A DNA stretch of 48,043 nt from Prevotella sp. (lineage in GTDB: Bacteria; Bacteroidota; Bacteroidia; Bacteroidales; Bacteroidaceae): positions 1-48,043 of the forward strand of contig JAGAGD010000074.1 of NCBI GenBank assembly GCA_017627765.1. Direction: 5' to 3'. Numbering within the stretch: the stretch's first letter is position 1; every line of letters starts with the position of its first letter. The notes below the pieces were generated by a model, which did not search any database, was not told the origin of the DNA, and saw nothing but the letters and a program-made list of their open reading frames with translations. Positions 8,152-15,895 of the stretch are shown one piece after another. The translations under genes were made by a program, and so were the position numbers.

Positions 8152-8604
8152 TTAATCGGCCTTCTCTACAGTGATTATAATACTTTCCATGCCGACAACA
8201 CGCACCTTCTCACCTTTTTTTATCTGAGAAGAATCAACGCTCTGGGCCTTCCAGTCGTCACCGTCTATGGCAACTCGTCCGAATCCTCCAGCCTCAATCG
8301 TCTCACTAACTTTTCCCGTGCGACCTATAATTGCCTCAGCATTGCTAAGCCGATTGTCTTCATTGCGATGAAGCCAGCGCAGGGCAGGCGGACGAACAAA
8401 GTAAAGACTGAGAATAGCAACTGCAACTCCGATGACAATTTGCCAGACTAAGTCGATTCCAAATGCTGATGCAACTGAAGAAGCAACTGCACCAATGGCA
8501 AAACAAAGTATGAACAAGTCGCCAGAAGTAAGTTCAAGCAACAGGCACACTATGCTTACCAAAAGCCATATAAGCCAAATGTTTTCTGCAAAATAAGCTA
8601 ACAT
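8152..8604 (-). CDS. NfeD-like membrane protein
   Basis: A 150-residue short-form NfeD-like protein. Hydrophobic segments at about 7-30, 32-52 and 54-70 form the membrane part. The C-terminal 60 residues, starting near GRTGKV and including G-x-V-x-x-x-G-D-x-W-x-A, form the small OB-fold domain of the family. It lacks the N-terminal ClpP-like protease domain of long-form NfeD. Short forms usually occur with an SPFH partner, as here, and are thought to assist its oligomerisation. No promoter match is visible; the hairpin upstream separates it from the M48 gene. Confidence 0.93.
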   Translation of the reverse strand: MLAYFAENIWLIWLLVSIVCLLLELTSGDLFILCFAIGAVASSVASAFGIDLVWQIVIGVAVAILSLYFVRPPALRWLHRNEDNRLSNAEAIIGRTGKVSETIEAGGFGRVAIDGDDWKAQSVDSSQIKKGEKVRVVGMESIIITVEKAD

Positions 8605-8661
8605 AGTTTTTTGTTTTAAGTGGTTATGTAAATGATTTATTTGTGTATATATTTTTTATAA

Positions 8662-8697
8662 CCTGAATTGGAAACAAACAACAATCTCCAATTCAGG
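8662..8697 (-). terminator. Terminator of the M48 peptidase gene
   Basis: An 11-base perfect stem (CCTGAATTGGA at 8662-8672, TCCAATTCAGG at 8687-8697) lies shortly after the M48 stop and leads into an A/T-rich tail on the minus strand. Confidence 0.65.
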
Positions 8698-8720
8698 CTT
8701 GTTTCTTTAATTGCTTACCA

Positions 8721-9650
8721 TTAACCTATGTGGAACGACTGCTTTGTCTTGCTCTTTGTGTTAGTGGTCTTAGTTCCACTCTTAGTTGTTTTTGTGCCAG
8801 TCTTTGCAGACTTTGCGCTAGATGTTGCAGTTGTTCCTTTAGCAGCATGATAGTATTGCTGTGCCTGTGGCAGCCAGTTCTGTATCTGCTGTATGCGCTT
8901 TGCATCAGAAGGGTGGTCGCTGAATATGTCGTTTGAGTTGCCGCCTGACTGTGCAGCCATGCGCTGCCAGAACGATACAGCCACCTGAGGGTCGTAACCT
9001 GCCATTGCTGCAAATATCAGTCCCATGTAGTCAGCCTCGCTTTCGTGGTCGCGAGAGTATTTAAGGTTACGGAACTGGAATCCCTGTTGCACAACTGTAC
9101 TCAATATGCTGGCTGTGTTTTCGCCCATTCCCAAAGCTCCGAGCACAGCACCGCCAATCTGCGTTCCGTATTGCTGCTTTATCTGCTTGCTCATCTGCTC
9201 AGCCGAGTGTTTAGCCACAGCATGAGCTATTTCGTGTCCAAGAACGATTGCAAGCGAAGCCTCATCTTTTGTAACAGGCAGCAATCCTTCGTAAACCACA
9301 ATCTTTCCACCAGGCATGCAGAAAGCATTTACATTGTTGTCTTGCACAAGATTGAATTCCCACTGGAAATTATTAACTTCGTCTGCCATTCCGTTCTGAC
9401 GGAGGTAGGTCTCAACAGCATTGGCAAGTCGCTGACCTACGCGTTTCACCATAGCCGTATTCTGAGTATTAGAAGAACGCTTTGCTGCGTTCATATACTT
9501 AGAATATTCCTGCTGAGAGAGACTAAGTATTTCTGCATCAGAAACTAATAGATTTTGTTTTCGTCCAGAAACAGGCACCGTTCTGGTTGTTCCACAAGCA
9601 GCAAGAAGTGCTACTACGAATGTCGCCAATAGAAATTTTGCTTTTGTCAT
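8721..9650 (-). CDS. M48-family zinc metallopeptidase, lipoprotein
   Basis: A 309-residue lipoprotein. The signal ends in LLAAC with the lipidated Cys at residue 19. The zinc motif HEIAH is at 139-143 and the third ligand is probably Glu203 in the H-E-S-E-A-D segment, the M48 arrangement. Proteins of this group, like E. coli LoiP and BepA, act in the periplasm on damaged outer-membrane proteins. The C-terminal tail (about 268-305) is a low-complexity run of Thr, Ser, Lys and Gly, not part of the fold, which may bind envelope polymers or be disordered. A Bacteroidetes-type -7 element lies upstream and the gene is divergent from the T9SS subtilase. Confidence 0.95.
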   Translation of the reverse strand: MTKAKFLLATFVVALLAACGTTRTVPVSGRKQNLLVSDAEILSLSQQEYSKYMNAAKRSSNTQNTAMVKRVGQRLANAVETYLRQNGMADEVNNFQWEFNLVQDNNVNAFCMPGGKIVVYEGLLPVTKDEASLAIVLGHEIAHAVAKHSAEQMSKQIKQQYGTQIGGAVLGALGMGENTASILSTVVQQGFQFRNLKYSRDHESEADYMGLIFAAMAGYDPQVAVSFWQRMAAQSGGNSNDIFSDHPSDAKRIQQIQNWLPQAQQYYHAAKGTTATSSAKSAKTGTKTTKSGTKTTNTKSKTKQSFHIG

Positions 9651-9733
9651 ATTTGCTTTTATATTTTTAGTTTTTCCATTTTTTTACTGGAGTTGTTGTC
9701 TTACATATTTATATACACAGGCTAACTGTTATG

Positions 9734-9765
9734 CAAATATACAAAAAAAATATTAACTGACTAAA
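9734..9765 (-). promoter_or_regulatory. Promoter of the M48 gene
   Basis: On the minus strand, TATATTTG (-7, at 9741-9734) is preceded at 20 bases by TTTA (three of four -33 positions). Confidence 0.6.
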
Positions 9766-9854
9766 AAGTGAATAAAATTTTTATGATATTTGCCAAAAAT
9801 AAGCGGCACTCAGCAAAATACAAGCGAGCTTGATTTGCATTCATTTGCATTATT

Positions 9855-9886
9855 TTTGGCAGAATGGAGAGAAATATCTAACTTTG
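9855..9886 (+). promoter_or_regulatory. Promoter of the T9SS subtilase gene
   Basis: TTTG (9855-9858), exactly 20 bases, then TAACTTTG (9879-9886). Start expected near 9893, about 22 bases before the ATG. Confidence 0.8.
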
Positions 9887-9914
9887 TAGACATAATCAAA
9901 AAGCAAATATCAAC

Positions 9915-12155
9915 ATGACATATAATATAAAAATAAAGTTCACTCTCATCGCTGGCTTATTGTTTCTATCAATAGGAATCATGGCGCAGAGTACTGACTA
10001 TTCGAAACTTTCATCTTGGGTCAGACAAATAGTTTATGGTCAGGATAAAGCTAATGGCAAGACTAACGATCCTAATAAAACAGCAAGGAATAATCAGAAG
10101 GATAAAGAAAAACAACTATGTGCTTTCATGAAAATAAGTGGCAATGCTGACAAATTACTGAAAGAGAACGGCTGCAAGCAACTTGCCCGTCTCGGAGATG
10201 TTTATATTGTAAATATACCTTTGAGCAGTCTGCCACAACTTTCACGAAACAGTCAGGTTGAGAGAATTGAAGCCAGACAAAGCAATAGTGTGCTACTCGA
10301 CACAACTGCCATTCTGACTGATGCCAAGCACGTTTATAATGCGCTGCACCTGCCTCAGGCTTTCACAGGCAAAGGTGTTGTTGTAGGCATACAGGATGTT
10401 GGGTTTGACCTCACCCACCCTACTTTCTACAATCGTGATTTGAGCGAATATAGAATAAAAACACTATGGGACCAACTATCTACTGACACTATTGGCAGCC
10501 AGATGTATGTTGGTCAGACTTACGATGGCAAAGAATCATTGCTGGAATATGCACATTCACGCGACAACCTCTTAATCTCTCATGGTACGCATACTTCCTC
10601 TACGGCTGCGGGCAGCGGATATGACAGCAACTATAGGGGCATTGCCTTTGAGAGCGACATCTGCCTTGTCAACAATGCTGTTACTACCGACTTGCCTCTA
10701 ATTGACAGTGCCGACGTCTATAAATATACATACGCTACTGATGTATTGGGATTCAAATATATGTTCGACTATGCAGATTCCGTAGGTAAACCATGTGTTG
10801 TTTCATTCAGCGAAGGCTCTCACCAAGACTTGCGAGGCGACGATATCCTCTACTATGAAGCCCTTAATGCCTTGCTGAAACCTGGACATATAATAGTGGC
10901 TTCTGCTGGAAACGAAGGAACTCAGACCTCAATGGTGCCTAAACCTGCGGGAAAGACTTCGGCAGGCACCTACCTGCTGAGCAACAATAAGCGGATAGTG
11001 ATAACGGCAGAGACAACCAGCGACATTACTTTCAGATTGCTAATATACAATAATCGCGAAAAACCCGATACGTTGGAAGTCTGCACCTCAGCGGTTACGG
11101 CTATGGAAGACTCAATCTATAATGACACTATCAGCACTCAAGGAGGCGACTATAATATTGAGATTCATGGTTTCCAGTCGTGTTATGAACCAGAAAAAAA
11201 CGCTTTCGACATACTCATAAATGCTCCAGAAGCAGCAGGAATAAAGACTTCTTTATGGTTTGAAATGGAAGGAAAAGAAGCAGAGTCGCGAATGTTTATC
11301 GCATCAGGATATTTCTATAACACAAAGATGAACATACGTACTGGCGACGCAGTGAAAGGATATAACATTCATTCGCCAGGCAGCGCACCAGGAGTTATAT
11401 GTGTCGGAGCAACAAGTTTTCGTCATTCCTATTATAACTATTTAGGCAACTATTTTGAGTCGTCTGCCTTCATTGACGGACATCGCGCCCATTATTCTTC
11501 TATTGGTCCAACGATTGACGGCAGAATAAAACCAGATGTTGTTGCTCCAGGCACTAATGTCATTGCAGCCTATAGCAGCTATTATCTTGAAGCCAACCCT
11601 GATGCAAGCGACATCGAATCAGACGTAAGCCATTTCGACTTCAACGGTCGTACCTACGCATGGAATGCTAACACAGGCACTTCTATGTCAACACCCGTTG
11701 TTGCAGGGATAATTGCTCTTTGGCTGGAAGCCTGCCCTACTCTAACAACGGCTGAAGTAATTGAGATTTTCAAGAACACCTGCATTCACCCAGAACCTTC
11801 AATGACATATCCAAACAATGAGTATGGCTACGGCGCAATCAATGCCTATCGCGGACTGCTCTATATTTTGGGACTAGACCCTTCACTTGGCATTGATACC
11901 GTTTCGGCTAATCAACCAGAAAAAATAAAGTTCTCACTTGAAGACAGACTCCTGAAAATACATTTTGACAAATCAGCAGAAAGCAGTGGACTATTACATA
12001 TATATACTATAAGCGGACAAAAGGTGAAGAGCTTACCTATAAGTAAAGACTGCCAGCAGATAGACTTATCAAACCTGAAAACAGGTATTTACGCTGTTCA
12101 GATAAGTACAAACAACAAATCAACAACAGGTTCAACACTAATAAGACTACAATAA
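9915..12155 (+). CDS. S8 subtilisin-like serine peptidase with T9SS sorting domain
   Basis: A 746-residue secreted protease. A signal peptide (about 1-24) leads to a propeptide-like region (about 25-140), then the S8 domain. Catalytic Asp161 lies in GIQDVG, His223 in SHGTH and Ser590 in GTSMSTP, with oxyanion Asn333 in SAGNEG. The gap between Asn333 and Ser590 includes a strand-rich insertion (about 355-480). The last 75 residues form a type IX secretion C-terminal domain, with YTISGQKV and LKTGIYAVQI strands, so the enzyme should cross the outer membrane by T9SS and be anchored or released. It has its own strong promoter. Substrates are unknown; host or dietary protein degradation is likely. 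Confidence 0.96.
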   Translation: MTYNIKIKFTLIAGLLFLSIGIMAQSTDYSKLSSWVRQIVYGQDKANGKTNDPNKTARNNQKDKEKQLCAFMKISGNADKLLKENGCKQLARLGDVYIVNIPLSSLPQLSRNSQVERIEARQSNSVLLDTTAILTDAKHVYNALHLPQAFTGKGVVVGIQDVGFDLTHPTFYNRDLSEYRIKTLWDQLSTDTIGSQMYVGQTYDGKESLLEYAHSRDNLLISHGTHTSSTAAGSGYDSNYRGIAFESDICLVNNAVTTDLPLIDSADVYKYTYATDVLGFKYMFDYADSVGKPCVVSFSEGSHQDLRGDDILYYEALNALLKPGHIIVASAGNEGTQTSMVPKPAGKTSAGTYLLSNNKRIVITAETTSDITFRLLIYNNREKPDTLEVCTSAVTAMEDSIYNDTISTQGGDYNIEIHGFQSCYEPEKNAFDILINAPEAAGIKTSLWFEMEGKEAESRMFIASGYFYNTKMNIRTGDAVKGYNIHSPGSAPGVICVGATSFRHSYYNYLGNYFESSAFIDGHRAHYSSIGPTIDGRIKPDVVAPGTNVIAAYSSYYLEANPDASDIESDVSHFDFNGRTYAWNANTGTSMSTPVVAGIIALWLEACPTLTTAEVIEIFKNTCIHPEPSMTYPNNEYGYGAINAYRGLLYILGLDPSLGIDTVSANQPEKIKFSLEDRLLKIHFDKSAESSGLLHIYTISGQKVKSLPISKDCQQIDLSNLKTGIYAVQISTNNKSTTGSTLIRLQ

Positions 12156-12250
12156 TTAAAGAATTGCTATAATACTGTTTTCATTCCATGCGATGTGTAG
12201 GAATGACACAAAAAACATATCAATAATTAAGAAGAAAAGAAAAAAATGTG

Positions 12251-12258
12251 TAATTTTG
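12251..12258 (+). promoter_or_regulatory. Possible -7 element of the HExxH gene
   Basis: TAATTTTG matches TAnnTTTG and sits 20 bases before the ATG; no good -33 TTTG is found at the expected distance. Confidence 0.4.
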
Positions 12259-12277
12259 CAGAAAATATACTTACAAG

Positions 12278-12604
12278 ATGTTCATAATCCGCAATCGCTT
12301 TCTTCCTTTTCCACGATTCGATGCCATAAATCTATTTGGCATCCTGTTCGTTCATCGTGGTGTAAAGCTGACTCCGGAGGTAATAAACCATGAGCGCATA
12401 CACACAGCGCAGATGCTTGAAATGGGAATAATCGGGTTCTATATATGGTATCTTGCCGAATGGACTTTCCGACTATTCAGAAAAGGAAACGCATATAGGA
12501 AACTGCGGTTTGAGCAAGAGGCATACAATCATCAGCATGACTTAGACTATCTGAAACACAGAAAGCCTTATGCATGGCTGAAAACAATGGAACGGGAAAT
12601 TTAA
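12278..12604 (+). CDS. Small HExxH-containing protein of unknown function
   Basis: A 108-residue protein. It contains NHERIHTAQ (about residues 37-45), a full HExxH, followed by a hydrophobic aromatic segment (about 51-68) and a later F-E-Q-E-A-Y-N-H (about 89-96) whose Glu could be a third zinc ligand. I recall similar short proteins in other Bacteroidetes but know no function. A minimal membrane-associated zincin is possible, though the protein is short for a peptidase. The stop codon lies at the edge of an intergenic word repeat. The gene precedes the OPT transporter by 171 bases; a functional link is not evident. Confidence 0.8.
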   Translation: MFIIRNRFLPFPRFDAINLFGILFVHRGVKLTPEVINHERIHTAQMLEMGIIGFYIWYLAEWTFRLFRKGNAYRKLRFEQEAYNHQHDLDYLKHRKPYAWLKTMEREI

Positions 12605-12770
12605 CGGGAGCGGGAACTTTCTTAATTGATAATTGACAATTACTTTCACGTTAATCGTTATTCTTTAATCCTTAATCCAGTGCAACTATGCACTATGCAT
12701 TATGAACTATGCACTGCTAAAGACTATGCACTATAACTGCTTGTCAACTCGAAAAACTTATAAACTCACA
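12601..12770 (+). repeat. Modular intergenic word repeat, forward copy
   Basis: A series of short recurring words: an AACGGGAGCGGGAAC type, AATTGATAATTGACAATT, a CTTTAATCCTTAATCC type, CTATGCACTATGCATTATG and CTTGTCAACT. The same words, in the same order, occur at 19.81-19.92 kb, and in reversed order at 17.9-18.0 and 38.05-38.14 kb. Confidence 0.75.
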
Positions 12771-12775
12771 TATCT

Positions 12776-14758
12776 ATGGAAGAAAAAGAAAAAGACATGA
12801 TTCAGTTGCCCGACAACGCGTTTCGCGAACTGGAGAAGGGCGAACAGTATGAGCCCGTTATGGCTCCCGACCGTGTTTATCCTGAAGTTAACGCATGGTC
12901 AGTGACATGGGGTATCGTTATGGCTGTGTTATTCTCAGCAGCCGCAGCCTACTTAGGCCTGAAGGTAGGACAAGTATTTGAAGCAGCCATTCCTATTGCC
13001 ATCATCGCCGTTGGTGTATCAACAGCATCAAAGAGGTCGAAAGCTTTAGGCGAGAATGTTATCATTCAGAGTATCGGTGCTTGCTCTGGCGCTGTCGTTG
13101 CTGGTGCCATCTTCACACTGCCAGCTCTCTACATCCTGCAAGCAAAATATCCAGAGATGAGCGCATCGTTCTTGAAGATATTCATTGCTTCAGCTCTTGG
13201 AGGTATCATCGGCATACTATTCCTCATTCCATTCCGTAAGTACTTCGTTAGCGACATGCACGGCAAGTATCCATTTCCTGAAGCAACAGCAACAACACAG
13301 GTGCTTGTCAACGGAAGCAAGGGCGGCGACCAGGCTAAACCACTGGTTATGGCTGGACTCGTAGGTGGACTCTACGACTTCATCGTCAGCACCTTCGGAC
13401 TGTGGAATGAGCAAGTAACAACCAGGATGATTGGACTTGGCGAGACTATTGCAGACAAAGCAAAGCTCGTATTCAAGGTAAATACAGGTGCCGCTGTGCT
13501 CGGCCTTGGTTTCATCATCGGACTAAAATATGCACTTATTATCTGTCTCGGCTCACTGTTTGTTTGGTGGCTCGTTGTTCCTGGAATGAATCTGCTGTTC
13601 CATGATTCTGTACTAAACCTATGGAATCCATCTATCACTCAGACTGTTGGTGAGATGTCGCCTGAAGATATCTTCTTCAACTATGGCAGAAGCATTGGCA
13701 TCGGTGGTATTGCTATGGCTGGCATCATTGGCATCATCAAGTCATGGGGCATCATCAAAGGTGCTGTATCACTGGCAGCAAACGAGATGAAAGGTAAGAG
13801 CAACAGCAATGCAGAAGTGAAGCGCACACAGCGCGATATTGCTTTCAAGGTTATTGCCATTGGCAGCATTGTTACAATATTCGTAACATTCTTCTTCTTC
13901 TGGTTTGGAGTAATGGAAGGCAATCTGCTCCACGCCATTGTTGGAATACTTCTCGTAACTGTAATTGCATTCCTCTTTACAACGGTTGCAGCCAACGCTA
14001 TAGCCATTGTAGGTTCTAACCCTGTATCGGGAATGACACTTATGACACTTATTCTTGCCTCTGTAGTAATGGTTGCAGTAGGTCTGAAAGGTACAAGCGG
14101 AATGGTTGCAGCACTCATCATGGGTGGCGTTGTTTGTACTGCACTCTCAATGGCTGGTGCTTTCATCACCGACCTAAAGGTTGGATACTGGCTCGGCAGC
14201 ACACCAAAGAAGCAGGAGACTTGGAAATTCTTAGGAACACTTGTTTCTGCTGCTACTGTAGGCGGTGTTATGATGCTGCTAAATGAAACATACGGATTTA
14301 CAAGCGGCGACCTTGCTGCTCCTCAGGCTAATGCTATGGCAGCAGTTATTGATCCGCTTATGAACGGAGTTGGCGCACCATGGGGACTCTATGCTATCGG
14401 AGCAATAATAGCAGTTGTTCTTACTCTTTGCAAAGTTCCTGCACTGCCATTTGCTCTCGGTATGTTCATTCCAATTCAGCTCAACATCCCATTGCTCATA
14501 GGTGGAGCCGTAAACTGGTTCGTAACATCGCGTAGCAAAGACGAGAACGTAAACAAAGAGCGTGGTGAGAAAGGAACATTGATAGCATCTGGATTTATTG
14601 CCGGTGGTGCATTGATGGGGGTTGTAAGTGCAATCTTGCGCTTTGCCGACCTCAACTTTGTCAACAAAGACTGGATGGCAAACTCACTCTCAGAAGTTCT
14701 TGCATTAGGTGCTTATGCCCTGCTTATTGCTTACTTCATCCGTGCTACAAAGAAATAA
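12776..14758 (+). CDS. OPT-family oligopeptide transporter
   Basis: A 660-residue polytopic membrane protein of the OPT family, which imports small peptides or metal chelates using the proton gradient. About fifteen hydrophobic segments run from residue 35 to the C-terminus. Family-typical features include GLKVGQVFEAAIP near the first helices, PFPEATATTQVL (about 165-176) and the NPVSGMTLMTL segment (about 420-430). The length is normal for bacterial members. It is transcribed toward the BASS-type gene and followed by two hairpins, the second very strong. The substrate cannot be assigned; peptide uptake would suit a proteolytic organism that also secretes the nearby subtilase. Confidence 0.95.
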   Translation: MEEKEKDMIQLPDNAFRELEKGEQYEPVMAPDRVYPEVNAWSVTWGIVMAVLFSAAAAYLGLKVGQVFEAAIPIAIIAVGVSTASKRSKALGENVIIQSIGACSGAVVAGAIFTLPALYILQAKYPEMSASFLKIFIASALGGIIGILFLIPFRKYFVSDMHGKYPFPEATATTQVLVNGSKGGDQAKPLVMAGLVGGLYDFIVSTFGLWNEQVTTRMIGLGETIADKAKLVFKVNTGAAVLGLGFIIGLKYALIICLGSLFVWWLVVPGMNLLFHDSVLNLWNPSITQTVGEMSPEDIFFNYGRSIGIGGIAMAGIIGIIKSWGIIKGAVSLAANEMKGKSNSNAEVKRTQRDIAFKVIAIGSIVTIFVTFFFFWFGVMEGNLLHAIVGILLVTVIAFLFTTVAANAIAIVGSNPVSGMTLMTLILASVVMVAVGLKGTSGMVAALIMGGVVCTALSMAGAFITDLKVGYWLGSTPKKQETWKFLGTLVSAATVGGVMMLLNETYGFTSGDLAAPQANAMAAVIDPLMNGVGAPWGLYAIGAIIAVVLTLCKVPALPFALGMFIPIQLNIPLLIGGAVNWFVTSRSKDENVNKERGEKGTLIASGFIAGGALMGVVSAILRFADLNFVNKDWMANSLSEVLALGAYALLIAYFIRATKK

Positions 14759-14768
14759 TAAAGACCGA

Positions 14769-14809
14769 AGGCTTCAGGAGTTTTAAATTTCCTGAAGTCA
14801 TCAGCCTTT
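14769..14809 (+). terminator. First hairpin after the OPT gene
   Basis: CTTCAGGA and TCCTGAAG (8 bases), extended by AGGC/GCCT after a bulge, ending in TTTAAG. Confidence 0.5.
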
Positions 14810-14831
14810 AAGTTCAAATAAACATAAAGAG

Positions 14832-14885
14832 AAGGCGGAAGAACGCAGAGACAACTTGGTCTTGCTGCGTTCTTCCGCCTTTTTT
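14832..14885. terminator. Strong bidirectional terminator
   Basis: A perfect 17-base stem (AAGGCGGAAGAACGCAG at 14832-14848, complement at 14865-14881) with T's after it and A-rich sequence before it, placed between convergent genes and only 12 bases from the minus-strand stop. Confidence 0.9.
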
Positions 14886-14897
14886 ATTGTCTTTCCG

Positions 14898-15854
14898 TTA
14901 TTCCCCCTCTCGCTTTCTATGCAGCCAGAGTTCAATGCTATTGATGGAGTTTTGCCAAAGGATGTAGCAGCCTGGTCCTACTGACGAGACGGGATTGAGA
15001 TATGTATAAGCCATCCACACAGCAAAGGCTGTGTTTTTCTGTCCAAGTCCCTGACCTGATTCTATCACAGTTCCAAAGAAATGACCTACGTATCTGCCTA
15101 CTGAATACTGAATGATGCAAAGCAGCAGACCAAGAAATGCCATGAGCAGTAATAATGTAACAGAGGTGTCAGCATGGCAGATGTTCTTCACCGTTACACC
15201 TGTAACAATGGAAAGGGAGAATGCCCATGTATAGAACGACAAGTCTTTTATGCTCAATATCCAGCTATGAAGCCGATGAAGATGATGCTTCACGATATAA
15301 GCCAAAAACATAGGAAGAACAAGAACGAGGAATACCTTATATAATATTAAGAAGAAAGCATGAAGGAAACTCATCTCAACAGCCTTGTCGATTAATGGGA
15401 AGCAAACAGGTACGAGCACTGCCGTTATGAAGTTTGTAAGAAATGTGTAGGTTGTCATCTGCTCAATGTTTCCTCCCAGTTTCTGCGTAATCACAGGGGC
15501 TGCTGCGGCACAGGGGCTAATGATGCAGACAAGGATTGCCTCCATGAGTATCAACTCGTTTCCCCTTATGTGGAATGCGAGTATCGAACCAACAACTATG
15601 AATATGAAAACAATCTGAAACAGGGCTACCCACCAATGCCATGATACGGGAATGAGTTTACGGAAGTCTACTTTGCAGAATGTTACAAAGAGTATCATAA
15701 ACATAAAAAATGGAAGAATCTCGTCAAAGACAGGACCAAGATAGTTGCCTACAGAATCTAACTGAGGAACAAAGGCAAAAACAAAATAAACAAGAGTGCC
15801 GACAAGCATGGCTGTCGGCAACGTCCAGTTTTTTGCAATATCTCTGATTGACAT
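14898..15854 (-). CDS. Bile acid:sodium symporter-like (BASS) transporter
   Basis: A 318-residue protein with about nine or ten membrane helices. The family-typical segments are the SPCAAAAPVITQKLGGN motif of the first repeat (about 112-128) and the GLGQKNTAFAVWMAY motif of the second (about 269-283), which frame the sodium and substrate site of BASS folds. Substrates in this family range from bile acids to pantothenate and organic acids, so bile acid should not be assumed. It is 41 bases after the NagB-like/PIG-L gene, probably in one transcript with nagB. That placement hints at an amino-sugar or organic-acid substrate, which is inference only. Confidence 0.88.
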   Translation of the reverse strand: MSIRDIAKNWTLPTAMLVGTLVYFVFAFVPQLDSVGNYLGPVFDEILPFFMFMILFVTFCKVDFRKLIPVSWHWWVALFQIVFIFIVVGSILAFHIRGNELILMEAILVCIISPCAAAAPVITQKLGGNIEQMTTYTFLTNFITAVLVPVCFPLIDKAVEMSFLHAFFLILYKVFLVLVLPMFLAYIVKHHLHRLHSWILSIKDLSFYTWAFSLSIVTGVTVKNICHADTSVTLLLLMAFLGLLLCIIQYSVGRYVGHFFGTVIESGQGLGQKNTAFAVWMAYTYLNPVSSVGPGCYILWQNSINSIELWLHRKREGE

Positions 15855-15895
15855 TCTTTACTCAGTTGTGGGTTATGAGTGTTGAGTTATAAGTG

